Source: Strigops habroptila
Taxonomy: Eukaryota > Chordata > Aves > Psittaciformes > Psittacidae
DNA: 64,000 nt
Assembly: GCF_004027225.2 (NCBI RefSeq)
Contig: NC_044278.2
Span: forward strand, 93,364,743 to 93,428,742
Reading direction: 5' to 3'
The notes under the pieces were generated by a model, which searched no databases, was not told the DNA's origin, and was given only the letters and a program-made list of their open reading frames with translations. Positions 14,125-27,046 of this stretch are shown here, piece by piece. Each line of letters starts with the position of its first letter. The first letter of the stretch is position 1. Position numbers and translations under genes: made by a program.

Positions 14125-14675
14125 AGAATCACAGAATGGTTTGGGTTGGAAGGGACCTTAAAACTCATCTAGTTCCAACCCCCTGCCATGGGCAGGGACA
14201 CCTTCCACTAGACCAGGTGCTCAAAGCCTCATCCAGCCTGGCCTTGAACGCTGTCAGGGATGGGGCATCCACAGCTTCTCTGGGCAACCTGTGCCAGAGC
14301 CTCACCATCTTCACAGTAAAAAACTTCTAATATCTGTTCTGAATCTCCCCTCTCCCAGCTTAAAGCCATTCCCCCGCCCTTGTCCTATCACTACATGCCC
14401 TTGTAAAAAGTCCCTCTAGCTTTCCTGTAGGCATCCTTTAGGGACGGAAAGTTACTTTAAGGACACTCCTGACTCTTCTCTTCTCCAGGCTGAACAGCCA
14501 CAACTCTCTCAGGCTGTTTTCAAAGGAAGGGTTCTCCAGCCCTTTGATCATCTTCATGGCCTCCTCTGGACTTGCTCCAATGGGTCCATATCCTTCTTAC
14601 GTTGGGGGCTCCAGAACTGCACACAGTGAGCTATCACAAGAGTGGAGTAGAGGGGCAGAATCACCAGTTGACCAC
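14125..14675 (-). mobile_element. CR1 LINE, antisense copy
   Basis: Starts AGAATCACAGAATGG (the reverse complement of the CR1 tail), followed by the reverse of the 3'UTR and ORF2 end as far as the GCAGAGTAGAGGGG-type segment near 14650. Open frames inside it are antisense to CR1. Confidence 0.92.
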
Positions 14676-17600
14676 ATGCAACACGCAACACAAAACACGT
14701 GGTGTTGCCCCCTCCACAACCCAAGACAAGGCAGTATGCTAGGGAAATCCTAGCTCTTATAAAGCCAATGGTTGCCTGCTCTAACAGCCTTAGGATTTTG
14801 CCTCAAATTATTTTTATTTCTTTTCCGTATGGAGCTGAGCAATTTGTTATGTGAGGAACAGTGGCTGGGTTTGTTTTGCAAAGAATAGCTGGGAATGTCA
14901 CAATGCTTGCCTTCCATGTGGGCACAAACAAATGGCTTGAGTATAATCATTTAGAAAACTCCTGTTGCTAAGCTGTACCTATATGGAGTTGATTTCACTG
15001 TGCCATTTCACTTGAAGACTTGCTGAAATGCAGCTCTTAACCATAAGGAATATCTCCTTACATCTCTGAAGAGTACACGCTGGTTCGTTAATTTTGCCAT
15101 TTCATCTGGGAAAGATCAAATCTGGAAACTTTTTCTTTTTTCTTTCTTTTTTTTCTGTTCTCTTTAACTTGGTAATTACACTGTCTGTGAGAAAACAGAG
15201 CAGAAAGGAAATTGCTTCTAAAGGACATGGTAATAAATGTGTCACGTATATCACTTAGCTGGCTTGTGTTTATTATTAACTTGGAACGGGAGAAGACTTG
15301 AGCCGCAGTACGGGAGCATGACGGACTGGCTCTCCCTGGAGTGCAGTTCCAGACCGTGCTGATTATCCCACATTTGCACCAAAGGGACCCAGCGCATGCA
15401 GTGCACCTCATTAGCCAAGCAAGGGACCTGGGAATCCTACTGCTGCATACATTTCTCCACAGTTCAGCAGCAAGAAATTCCCCTCTTTGCTAATTTCCAC
15501 TAACTGAGGATCCCACTAAGTTTAATTAAACCAGTATGTACTGAGAATGACTCCTCTGACTTCACGCTAATGCCAGCCAACAGAGATGAGAACCTGCCTT
15601 GGAGTGCCTTCTCCTTGGCAGTTGTCAACTCGGTGAGCTTCAGCTGTGATTAACTGAATTCTGGCACTCTGTGGACTTGGCAGTGCTGGGGTAACGGTTG
15701 GACTTGATGATCTTAAAGGGCTTTTCCAACCTAGTTGATTCTGTGATTCTATGATTGTAGAGATGAAGCTAAAGATGGTGGCTCGATGATGAATCTCAGA
15801 CAGGACTTCCAAGCTAGTGCGTGCAAAATCCTAGGAAAAGTCTCATAAACTGCACTGTAACCAAGATTTCACCTTTATTTCTAAAGAACTCATGTATTCA
15901 GATTCAATTTGCTATCCTACTGCTTTAGATCACTCCCAAGCTGTAAAATACAGTTAAATCTATTAAACAAGTAGGTGTTTAACCTGGGTTTACTGCTGCT
16001 TTGCATAACTGAAATGGCAAAAAGCAGGTCATATGTGTAGTTGAATCTGGCCAAAGCTTGCCCAGATTTTTCTGTCAGAATAATTTCTTTTTTGGAAGGA
16101 CCCTGGATGGGCAATCAACTAGGCAATACACATTAGCTTTTGGCTAATGCTGGAGCTAAAGAAATGGTTCGAGCACTCAGCTATATCATGGAGCTCCTTT
16201 GGTTTATAGTAAAACCAGGAGTAGCTCTGCTTGGAGGTGTGAAAGTGGAGCAGCTGCACCAGAGCCCCCAGGGCAGAGACCCCCCAGCTTTGAAAATGGC
16301 AGGAGGTAGGAACAACCTCTCCATGGTGCAAGCTGGAACCTTGGAGCCATCCCAAGAAAACAAAACATCACTCAGATTTAGGAACGACATTCACATCAGC
16401 TGGGTTTGGGTCACTTCATGGAGGTGAGCACGCAGAAGCAATGCTTGGTGAGGAACTGGATGCTCTGATGGGGGCCAGGTCACGGTGATGTCCACATCAA
16501 ACAGGAGACACAGTCAAAGAAAAGCGCACACTTATCCTCAGCCCCTGTTACATGAAGCACATTTCTCAGGGCACATAATCTGAAAGATGTACATATTGGC
16601 CTTTGGTTGGGTTTTTTTCAGGAAATTAAAAAGGTGGCAACCACCCCCAGAAATTGTTTCTGCCCAATTTAAGTTAATAAGTTCCATCAAGACAGCAATT
16701 ATTCTCCTGTTTGGCTGCTGCCTCTATTCATTGTGTCTGTGTGCACATTACTGTTATTTATCAGTGATCTCCTTGCAGCTATACGATGACACAAGATTAT
16801 GACATTCTTTGCTCCCAGAGCCTGCTATACCAAATACAAACAAATGATCAGCAAGAACCATAACAACCAATCTGCTGATCTGAGCCAACCTTTGATCTGT
16901 GGCTGGGGATTCGAGGAATCAAAACATGGCTTGTCAGATTGTCAGGACCTTGAGTTTTATATGATCCATCAGAACAAATGGGACTCTGGCTAGGGCACAT
17001 TCAATGCACATTCTTTCGAGGATGCTAGGACTTTTTCCTTGGTTTGGGATTTTTTTCCCCACACATGGCATTGGTTTGAAAGCATTTAAGTGGTGATTAT
17101 CCCTTATTTTCCTACTTTATTGGCAACAGTGAACCATGGGGATAAATGGAATATATGCAATGGTGAAAAAAAAAAAATAAAGGCACATTTCTGAGTTAAG
17201 AAAATGAACTGTGGAGCAAAGACCACAAGCTTATTCACTGATGGAAATAAGTGCTGGGGCACGCAATTATTTCCGGATCTTACCATACAAGAAAGGCAAA
17301 CTGTTTGCTGGAGAGTATTCATGAGGGTCAGATGATGGAGGGAAAGGCCAAAAAGACAAGAAGGAAAGCTTTCACATCCCTTTTTCAAGCTGTCACATGA
17401 AAGAAATGCCTGCAGTAACACTCAATGAATGTGAACAGGGGGATGTTCACAAACTGCCAAAACGTCCCTCAGTGGGGTGGAGAGGGGAGGGAGAAGAAAA
17501 TTATCATGCAATGAAACAATAAGAGAATTGATGCCATTTTATGTTATTTATGTCATCCAGATCCGAGCAAAGAGAAATGAGTTGTGCCCATCTGGTACAT

Positions 17601-18367
17601 GCTACCACATGCTATATATAGATGCTTCTCAGGTGCTGCTAGTGAGGGGCAACTCAATGCAGATGCTGGTTATACCCCTTTAGGTATTTAATGGCAGCCA
17701 GGAGGAACCCATCACAGCAAAAGCAGAGTCAATAAGGGTCTTGGACTTGACTCACCACCACATGAGAAAAACAGTAGTGCTAAAAGCATGTGCTCTGAGC
17801 CCCATCCCAGCTGCAAAATCACCTGGGCATGTTCAGAAACCCTACTGGTCCCAGTAGCATGTCTGCATACACCCAATGCACCACACTTATTTATAGACTT
17901 CTGCTGAGCAGGGACTGTTGCTGTTTGCTGTTCACCCCTAGATGATGGGCATCTGCCCTAGATGATGGACAGAGATCGGCCCTTTGGAGGGTCCAGAGTT
18001 GCCCCTCTCTCCCCTTGACCACAGAGGGAACCCAAAACACACGTTCTTCTACCAAAGACACAAGAGCAGTGGGGTGGCTCTGGACCTGCAGGCACATGTA
18101 CAGCCGTCCCAAGCTTCAGGCAATCTGGGACCAGCACATCCACTCCTGTAGGCACAACAGCTCCATTAGCTCAGGACAAAGTGATGCTGCAGAAGGAGCT
18201 CCTCAGGAAACACAGCCACTTGGGCGTAAGAAAGCAGGACCTGCTATCTATAGATAATGGGCTGAAAAACAGGAAATGGAGGTCACGAGCAGACAGCCAG
18301 TTCTCAGAACGGCAGGGTGATAGCAGTGACCTTCCATGGGGGTCTGCAGAGCGACCTCAGCTGCTCA
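14676..18367. other. Intergenic, nothing beyond one CR1 tail
   Basis: Contains a pyrimidine tract near 15125-15170, the CR1 tail at 15676-15758 and an A-run near 17167. No gene was recognised. Confidence 0.55.
15676..15758 (+). mobile_element. CR1 LINE 3'-end fragment
   Basis: A short tail fragment with GGTTGGACTTGATGATCTTA, then TTTTCCAACCTAGTTGATTC, ending in GATTCTATGATT. Confidence 0.8.
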
Positions 18368-18640
18368 CTGTCTTCGTAAATGGCCCGGAAAAGGGGTGAG
18401 GAGTGAGGTGAGAGAGTTTGCCACTGATAAGAAGTTATCTGAGGATGAGGACAAGGACATGCTGTGAGAACTGCAGACAGGCTGAGTGGTCAAAGGGCAG
18501 CTGAAATTCAACACACATAACTGCAAAACCAGGTCTATTGAGAGGTAAAAGAGAGTCCTAGATTCAAGCAGGCTCTGCACAGACCACTGCTGGTCAGGAG
18601 CTCAGTCTCGTGTTCAGTGTCCACCAAGGCATGAGCTCAG
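18368..18640 (+). mobile_element. Old CR1-type reverse-transcriptase fragment
   Basis: Conceptual translation in shifting frames resembles the CR1 RT region. VFVNGPEKG corresponds to the VFINDLEKG-like motif, followed by SEV and an FA-D-KL segment that would hold the catalytic FADD residues, then RLSGQRAAEIQHT-like sequence. It is badly decayed and has no 3' tail, so it belongs to an older insertion than the other CR1 copies here. Confidence 0.6.
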
Positions 18641-19689
18641 CCCTCGGCAGCAGTCAGGGAAGGGAACAGACATCTCAGAGGCTGGCAGGGGAAGCAACAC
18701 AAGCCTTGTCCTCCCTCCTCCCGAAACATCTGGCACTGGGCTGGATGCAAAACCAGTCTAACCCATTCAGGTAAGCCTTCTCCTTCATAGTGTCACCTTG
18801 GCACGCATGCAGGGCAGGAGGTCTCTGCACCACTCAGTGGCACAGACACATGCCCAGTAAAATGAGAAGATATGCAAATAATAAGAAAATGAGGCCCCTC
18901 TGCCTTTCATGAAGGCAGCACAGTCCCGATCAATGACTGAATTTCTTCCCAGCCCTTAACAATGGGGTATAAAATGTTGATATCCAAAGCAAACACCAGA
19001 ATACCAGCCGTGGGAAGGTCCATCATGTTGTTTGTTTGTCAGCTGAAAGTTGGCTTAAAAAGCGTGCAGCAATATGTTTATTGTTTTCTGGTTGTTAGTA
19101 ACAACCTACATTGATTATATCAGGAGCCTCCTGGCCATGCAGCTGTGCCATGGGGCACCCTCTCTTTTGCCTCATGTAGCCGTACTTACGATACAGGTCT
19201 TGTTGCAGGGCTACTGCAAGCAGCTGGACAGATTGCCATGTGTTTTCCCTGCTGCAGCTTGAAATAATTGCTGCGGACGTGTTATATCTTGGAAGCTGAG
19301 ACAGCCCCGGACCAAAGGAGCCGGAGAGCCACCTTCACTCTCATTGTGGGAACTGGTTGGTGTGCCACAAGCAGGCAAGTTATACCAAAACATTCATGTT
19401 TCAGTCCTGGATTGCTCCCCCAACAGAAAGACTATACTCCTATGGGCTTGAAAGAAGTGGTGCTCATCAGAGGGTGGCAACATGCATCACAAGAGGAAAG
19501 AGGGCTTTGCTTTCATCTCGGGTGGCTTCACCTCACATCATCTTGCTGCTGTGGGAGCTGCTTCTCCCAGAATTGGAAAGTGCCACCTCAGGGCTTGGCA
19601 GCACATTGTACTGAGGTGTTGACAGCCTCCACTGCCCCAGGGACAGCGAGGGATGGGGCAGCAGGGAGAGCTGGTGGGGGACACCAAGT

Positions 19690-20010
19690 GGGGTGCAGGG
19701 GACAGGCATAGAGGCATGGTGGGACCTGCATTGGAGACCACTGGGGACATGCAGGGTTTTTGGTGGGACATGTGGAAGGTGGGGGGCACACATGGCACAT
19801 AGGGACACTCATGAAGGTGCAGAAGGACATGTGGGACACATAGGGGGTGCATGTGGGGGCACGGGAGACATGAGGGTGAAGAGGGACACATGGGGGTGTG
19901 GTGCGACACGTGGGGATGTAGAGGTATAAAGGTCAGGCATGGTGGGGCATGGTGTGACACAGATGGCAGGATACATGGGGTCACACAGTGGGGACACACA
20001 GATGATCGGG
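19690..20010. repeat. G-rich degenerate minisatellite
   Basis: Irregular repetition of GGGGACACATG/GGGGGTG-like words gives a G-rich, GT/GA-biased plus strand. Several long ORFs cross the stretch on both strands, as expected for a repeat with few stops; none is annotated. Confidence 0.7.
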
Positions 20011-20185
20011 GTGGGGCGACTCATGAGGCTGCTCTGGGCAGGTGTTCCCACCACCCAGGGGGTCCCACATGTGTCTCAGTGCCGCAGCCTGTGGTGGGCA
20101 GGGGGGCTCAGGAGGGTGTGCACACTTTGGTGGCCAGAGGAGTGGGCAGCAGCAGCCCCAGTTGCACCACACCCCCATAAATAGT

Positions 20186-20281
20186 ATGTGTGATAGAATT
20201 ACATGTATCAAACTTATATAATAAATATATATATAATGATATGTGTATACATACTTACAATTAATTAATATATATTAAGAA
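20186..20281. repeat. AT-rich low-complexity stretch
   Basis: About 95 bp of nearly pure A/T with TATATA runs and ATTAATTAATATAT, directly after the G-rich minisatellite. Confidence 0.85.
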
Positions 20282-21422
20282 AGTAATGACGGCTAAACTA
20301 ATGATGGCAAGCAAGAAGCACCGTGAAACCCCCACCCACCGGAGAGGAAAGGTAGCCCAGACCCAGTAAGGTGATGCTGAAGCACTGCATGGCGTGGGGG
20401 GCCATCGGGCTCTTGGGGGGACACCTCAGGTATGCAGAGCAGGCAGGGTTTTTTATTGCCTTGCAACCCCCTCAAAAGGGGGGAAAACCCTGCCTGTTCA
20501 CTGCAAAGTGCGCCTCTGTCCCAGTGAAACCAGTAGAGGAAGTGTCAGACCCCACCCTGCAAAGAACAACCACATGTGGGAGTGCGTACACACATCTCTG
20601 TATGCAGATGGCTCAGGGGAGCGGTGGCTTTGTGGCCAAAGGGAGCCGACACGTCCCCTTCACAGCCATGGTGGCTGTGCCCTGGTGCCAACTCCAGCAC
20701 CGCTCCATCAATGGTGGGTCCACTCCGCCACCAACGCTGCCCACCCACCGATGCCTGGGCTGATGGAGCTGACAATAACCACAAGCTGCCTTATGAAGCA
20801 GGCCTTTTAATTTAAGCCCAGCCTGCCTTTATTTAAAGCTCATTTACATTTGCTTTTGCTTGGTCTAAAACAAACGGAGATTGGTAGAGGGTGAAGCACG
20901 GATGGTCTCCTTTCCCTGCTCTCCATCCCAGAGGCGCTGCTTCTCCAGGAAGGGATGGGGTGATTTCCTGGTGTCCCAAGGGGAAGGAGGAAGACCTGCA
21001 GCCATGAGTTTAGGGTGGCTGGGCAGAGCGACCCACTCCGCCTTGAAAGTGGGACTCCTCCTCAGCTACCTTTGGCCACAGTCCAGCTTTACTGTTGAAT
21101 CACCCTCACATCTCTGAAGATGAACTTTAAAAGTATGTTACATCTCGTGATGTTTTCCAATCCTTAGGAAAAACTGGTGGATTTGCTTTCCTTTGAAAAA
21201 GCTGCAGCTCAAAGTCAGCTGTTACAAGCTAATTTCAAACGCAGTGTTTCTCTAGCCCAGTGCCTTTCTGGTAACAGGAAGTGAGAGTTTGGTTGGATTA
21301 TATTTTTTTTCATGTTCACTTGAAATCAAGTCAATCTGTTCTTCTCTTTCACTCCTGACACTTGTTGATGTGCGAAGCAGCGTTTGTGCTTGGAGGACCG
21401 GTGACTAACAGCAGGAGTCATT

Positions 21423-21468
21423 GCTCACAGCACAAACAGCCTGAGGTTCTCTAGTGCCTCCTCTGCCC
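21423..21468. repeat. 46-bp direct duplication, copy 1
   Basis: Matches 22899-22944 at 45 of 46 positions (core GCACAAACAGCCTGAGGTTC). The flanks do not match. Confidence 0.88.
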
Positions 21469-22898
21469 GAAGCCCCATGCAGCCGCAGCTCTCATCCCTC
21501 GGGGATGTTCCCACTGAGTTGTGTTGTGCCAGTTGGCAGGATTTGCACTTTCTGCCCCAAAATTGAGTTAGAAGCTGGGTTGTCACGCTTGGCACCGAGC
21601 GGGTGCATCGCCCTGAGTGGGATAGGCACTGGTGTGGATGAGACCCCTCAGGATGATTACTCTGAACCTCCCCTTTGCTTGGTGGCTGCCATAGGGATGG
21701 GGTGCAGCCAGGGGGGCTGCCAAAGCACCTCCCCAGCACCAGCAGGGACCTGCCTCACGACCTCTATGGGGCGTATCCCCACGGCAGGAGGAGAGGACAT
21801 GGGGGCTGTTGAGAGACACTAACGGCACTGAAATTAGGAATGGAAAGTTAAAGGAAGAAAAAAGGGAAGCTGAAGGAGAACTTCAGTTACTCTTCAGAGC
21901 CAGGGGAAGGAGTCAGCCTGTTACACAGCCTTTACTCCGCTGCTGTTAAGCTCTACCCACTGAACAAGTCTAATGAGTAATTATCAGTACGTGTCAGCTG
22001 TTACTTCAGTCCAGGCAACATCTACCTTTAGAAAACATCTGGTTTTCCTCTGAAGCTCTAAGTGCTATAGTTAACGTATCAGTATTTAATTCTTCTTCTT
22101 TTTTGTTTCTAAATCTTCAACCTGTTCCATGAATACCGTGTTAGTGATACACATAAAAATGAAACTCAGCAGTCCAAAATTACTATAGATTAACTAACTT
22201 CTCCTTCCCGTGTTCTTCCCCAGCCCCAGAGCCCTGCCTTGCACTGCTTCATTGTACTGGCTCAAAGTAAACTGAATAGAAGTTGCAACATCTTAGCACA
22301 TTTCACATAAGGAGATTCCTGGCACATGCTGAAATGCATCTATTTTAATGGGATTTTGGGAGGAGGTGCCTGTGTCAATAGTGACTGGGGCGTCTCAACA
22401 AGAGAAAAAGAAGACAAAACCTCCTGGGAAGAGATGCAATCAACTTGTTGAAGCTTTCAGATCTCAGAGCATCCTGTATTTTATTTACAGCTCCTCTGTG
22501 ACTAAATACTATTTTCTAATTATTGTATTGTGTTTTTTTCAGTTGGGCTCCTTATTCTTCCTTCGAAGCAACGTGACCACATAGTAAACTGTTTTTGAGG
22601 AGCGTTTGCTGTTTGAGGTTAGAAGCTGAAACCACAGAGTTCCTTATCTTGTCTTTCTGCAGCTGTTTTTACATGAGCTAGCAGGGCAAACCAGCAAAGC
22701 ACTACCAACCAAAACCTTCTTTTTCCCCTCTCCCCACCCATATTTTCAAGGCTACGTGAGGAGAGGTCTCCTGCAGGACACAGGTGCTGGCTCTGCTTGG
22801 TTTTATTGTCTGCAGACCAGGTATGAATGTGCTTCTGAAGGGTGGGCAGGGAGAGGATCAGGGGACTGAACTAGAAGGCGGAAAGCATTTTGGTTTGT

Positions 22899-22944
22899 GC
22901 TCGCAGCACAAACAGCCTGAGGTTCTCTAGTGCCTCCTCTGCCC
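22899..22944. repeat. 46-bp direct duplication, copy 2
   Basis: Second copy of the 46-bp segment, about 1.48 kb downstream in the same orientation, with one A-to-G difference. Confidence 0.88.
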
Positions 22945-25900
22945 ACACCAGCCTGGTGTGGTTCCTCCTGAAACCTGTGTTTGTGGCTTAGGAAAAAGCT
23001 CTGGAAAATGCAAGTGTGTGCTACCTGTCTTCCCCAAATTTCAGCTTTCATTATTTAATGGCTGCTAAGACTTGCGAGAAAATGCATCTGGACATGAAAG
23101 GTGGTGGGAATCTTGCTCAGTACCTGGGTCACTGAGCAGCATGGGGGTGGTGGTTGGGGTCTGTTCTCATGGGCTGCAGGTAGGCATCTGGTATGTGAGG
23201 ATAGCGACTGTCCCTGCTGCCATTTGAAATAGCTTTAGTAACCCCCAAGGGAAGACCTTTGGGTGAGCCCAGGTGCTCTTGTGGTTCAGTTTTAGGTTAC
23301 AAGCTTATTAGATACTTCTACCTGGGACGAACAAGGCAGGGATGGGAGGTCCTGGGAGACTGTGAACATCTGATACCTGCATTGCACCATGCTGGTTGGC
23401 ACCTAGAGGCCTTTCAAACCCGCTCAATCTTTCACAAGCTTTGAAGTACATTTTGAAGGCATTTGATTTTCATATGATCCAGTGGTGATGCTGGATACAT
23501 CCCAACATGATGGTTTTATACAAAAATCATTTTGTAAAGCTATCTCCTTGCAGCCTCCCAAATTTGCACAGGTTCGACAAAGTCTGTCCCAGCTGGGTTT
23601 GGTACTTAGTCCTGATATTTAACAACAGCCATGCCTGGGCCTCTGTGGCTTTTTGACTCTCTGATGTTCAACTAAGAGGGAAAAGATTAAAAAAAAAATA
23701 AAATAACATAAAAAAGATAAACAGCTGCATAGACATATCGTTATCATTGTCTCCACAGTTGTTCCTCGCTGTGACAACGTACCCAGCCACTGCAGGCATC
23801 CTCAGGAAGACAACACAAACGCTGCCTCCTGTGCTCCCTCCGACATGTTCGTCACGTTGAACCAGCTCTGTAGGAATAAATGGCAAAAAATCTGCCCTGG
23901 AGTACTGGGAGGCTGAGGAGGACACAGTGAGCACTGGAGCTGGGGCATGTTGTGACCAAGAGCAAGTCAAGAGCTCACAACTGACCGGGTAGCTTCATCT
24001 TCTCCTAGATTCAGGTGATGTGATTTTTCTAGCAGTAAATGATCTCCTTGATTGATGGATTGAATTCTGAGCGAAAACATTTGTAGTATTGAACCACAAC
24101 TGGCGCTCATTATTTGCACTCAGCCGCCAGCAAATTGCATGGAGATTTTGCCTGAGAAACAGAACTAGCTTCAGTATCTGGAGACCCATCTTGAAAACAC
24201 AGCACTGAAATGACCTGGGTTTAGTGCTGGCCCTCAGAGACTCTGGCTTTGTTCTTGAATAAGACGGCCAAGGGGGCTGTGTTTAGACCAATGCTTCCTT
24301 CCGGCAGAAGCTGTTTCCGAATTACTTGTTGAGCTTCATGCGAGCCCAGGCAGCTTCACCTCAGTGGGTGACTTCTCCCAGTTGCTCAGCCCTTACCTCA
24401 AAGTCTAATCTGAACACTGCTCCTCCTTCAGCGCCAGACCATTGCTCCTCACCTGCCACGTCCATAGAGCACAGCAACAGCCTTCCTTCGTTTCTGTACT
24501 GGTACCTGTCACTAAAAGCTGTTCCCATCCTCTCCCCACTCACTTCTTCCCAGAGAGCACCCTTAGTGACCCCAGAAGTTGCTTGCACAGTAGTGCTTAG
24601 GTATGTTCTATGTATTAGAGCTAGATTTTTGTATGCCTTTCCTAAATACTGAAGGTCAAAATCACAAACTGCATCTCAGGTTGTCCTTTACAGCTTCATT
24701 AACCTCATGATTTTTACCCATAAATCCTCTTTGGCAAGGGTTTGGGTTCACAGCTGCAGGGGCCCAGCCTGGGGGTGATTGCAGGATACAATGGCATTGC
24801 CTTCTCACCACATGTGACTGGTAACCTTCCCCAATGGGCATGCATGACACACTGTGTCACATCTGAAAGGGCATCTTCTCAGTAGCTACTTCATCTCCTA
24901 GACAGAGCAAGGCCTGTTCTCTCTTGGACATGAGGATGTAGAGCCATTCTTCCCCTCCTTCTTCATTAATTTCCTTCTACAGCTAGTAGAAGCCACCAGT
25001 ATCCAGGGCAGGTGCTGCTTGGCTGGAGACTGAATTGGCACCTCATGGTGATGGTGTGAGTGGTGTCCCTCATCCAGGGCATCCCAATGTGCAGGATCCC
25101 TGCCACAGTGCCAGCCCAGGTACTGCCCTCACCATGAGGGCAACGTGTCCCATCCAGAGGCAACATAATCCAGGTCTGAAGAGGGGTGTCTCCTTCCCAC
25201 TGGCTATCAAAGAAGCAGGGTGGCCTGCTCAGCTCTAGCTAATTGTTAAGTATCTACAACTAAAAGCTGTATATCCCACTCAGGGTTAAATTAAGGTTTG
25301 CAAAGTGCCCAGGAGGGAAAGGCGTCCTGTGGATGCACAATGTCACCGCTTCTGGAGGTGTCCTCATCTGCCTGCACAGGTGTGGGACACTGAAGCGCAT
25401 TTGCATGAACTGGCGCTGTTTGAGGAGCGCAGTGATTTCTCTCTTTCCATATTTTTTTCACCCAATTCTGTTGCATGAAGGCAAGGATTCGCAGGTCTTG
25501 CAGCATGTTCTGAAACACAGGTTGAGAGCATCCTCCTCCAGATGCTTGCAGAAGGACATTTGGGTGTTGCAGGAGGCAGACCAAGCAGCCTTTACCTGCT
25601 CTTCTTGCACCTTCTCCCCGTTTCACCCCTAGTGGGTTGGGGGCAGAGCTGATGGAATTGCTTTTGCTGATGCTCAGGGGACATTTCACTATCCAACCCC
25701 ATCCACATTCCCACTGTGTGTCTCTGGGAGCACCTGAAATCCGGCACTGGCCAGAGGCCCATATGTGGAGGTGAGCTCAGCCCTCCAGCCTCACTGGAGG
25801 CTCCCTCTGGGTGTCCTCCTTGCCTTGGCCTATCTCAGTCCTTTTCTCAGCTTTATTTCCTGTGACAAATTTGCCGTGCCGGGTCTACGGAAAGCATCTG

Positions 25901-26627
25901 GATGGGATTCATGCCTGCAGTGTTTTCCTCCTTCTTTATCCTCCTCAGCAGGCTTGGAGCTATTCAAATCTCCCTTTCTTTTTCTTTTCTTCTTTTCAGT
26001 GCAGCTTCCTACAATTTCAGCTTCTTGGCTGACTCGGGGCTTGAAATCTTCCCTGGCGCTTGCTCCTACAGTAACCCTTTGAGATGTGTTATGAAGAGCA
26101 CAGTGGAAAGCTGCTTCCATCACTCCCAGATGACCTCCTTAACCAGCTGGAGGTGGCAGCGGCATTGGCTGCTTCAATGACACATTGAAGCAGACAGAGA
26201 CACATGAGGGAAGAGCACCAGGGCACCGTGCCTCCAGTGTCTATGCAGCTCTTCACCCTCCCATGGGCTTTTCCAGAAAAAAGAGGTTGTGATCCCTGTG
26301 TCAGAGCCATCAGGACATGGGGTCTGCCTCCCCCCCCAGCCCTCCTCGTGTTTTTGGGTTTGTCATGAAGTTACCAACATCTGCTCTGTGTGATGGTACA
26401 CCTCCAAAGCCACTGGTAAAGAAACCAGACTGATGCCCCACCTGCACATCATTCCCTTTCAATGTCCCACTGTCTCCCTTCTTTTTTCTTTGGGTTTTTT
26501 TCTCTAATATTACAGGCAACACCCAGCAAAGCCACATATAAGGAATGCTGTGGTGAAAAGTTTTCAGGGCACACAGCAGACTGTGCTGGCTCCATCCTGC
26601 AGACGGGTAAGGCAGATAGATGCCCAG

Positions 26628-27046
26628 CATCTTGAGCACCTTTGCTATGGAGGCAGGCTGAGAGAGGTGGGCTTGTTCAGCCTGGAGAAGAGAAGGCTCC
26701 GGGAAGACCTTAGAGCAGCTCCAATAGCTAGAGGGGTAAGAAGTCTAGTGAGGGGCTTTGGACAAGGGCCTGTAGGGGTAGGACAAGGGGGAATGGCTTT
26801 AAGCTGACAGAAGGGAGATACGGAAGAGATATTAGAAGAAATTCTTCCCTGCGAGGGCAGTGAGGCCCTGGCACAGGTTGCCCAGAGAAGATGTGGCTGC
26901 CCCATCCCTGGCAGTGTTCAAGGCCAGGTTGGACGGGGCTTGGAGCAACCTGCTCTAGTGGAAGGTGTCCCTGCCCATGGCACGGGGTTGGAACTGTATG
27001 ATCTTTAAGGTCCCTTCCAACCCAAACCATTCTGTGATTCTGTGAT
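26628..27046 (+). mobile_element. CR1 LINE 3' end
   Basis: ORF2 C-terminal segment (GGCTTGTTCAGCCTGGAGAA near 26670), then TGGCACAGGTTGCCCAGAGA, then GGTTGGAACTGTATGATCTT and a short ATTCTGTG tail. The 172-codon minus-strand open frame across it is antisense. Confidence 0.93.

Larger units (their letters stand above)
20282..26627. other. Intergenic, nothing recognised except a 46-bp duplication
   Basis: ORFs of up to 138 codons (20394-20810, 25291-25689, 21454-21822) have no recognisable family, splice partners or clear codon bias. A-rich DNA lies near 23.69 kb and T-rich DNA near 25.98 kb. Confidence 0.55.

Noticed and set aside
25291-25689. 132-codon minus ORF with protein-like composition
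   Set aside because: No family recognised, and no polyadenylation signal or splice partner was found.
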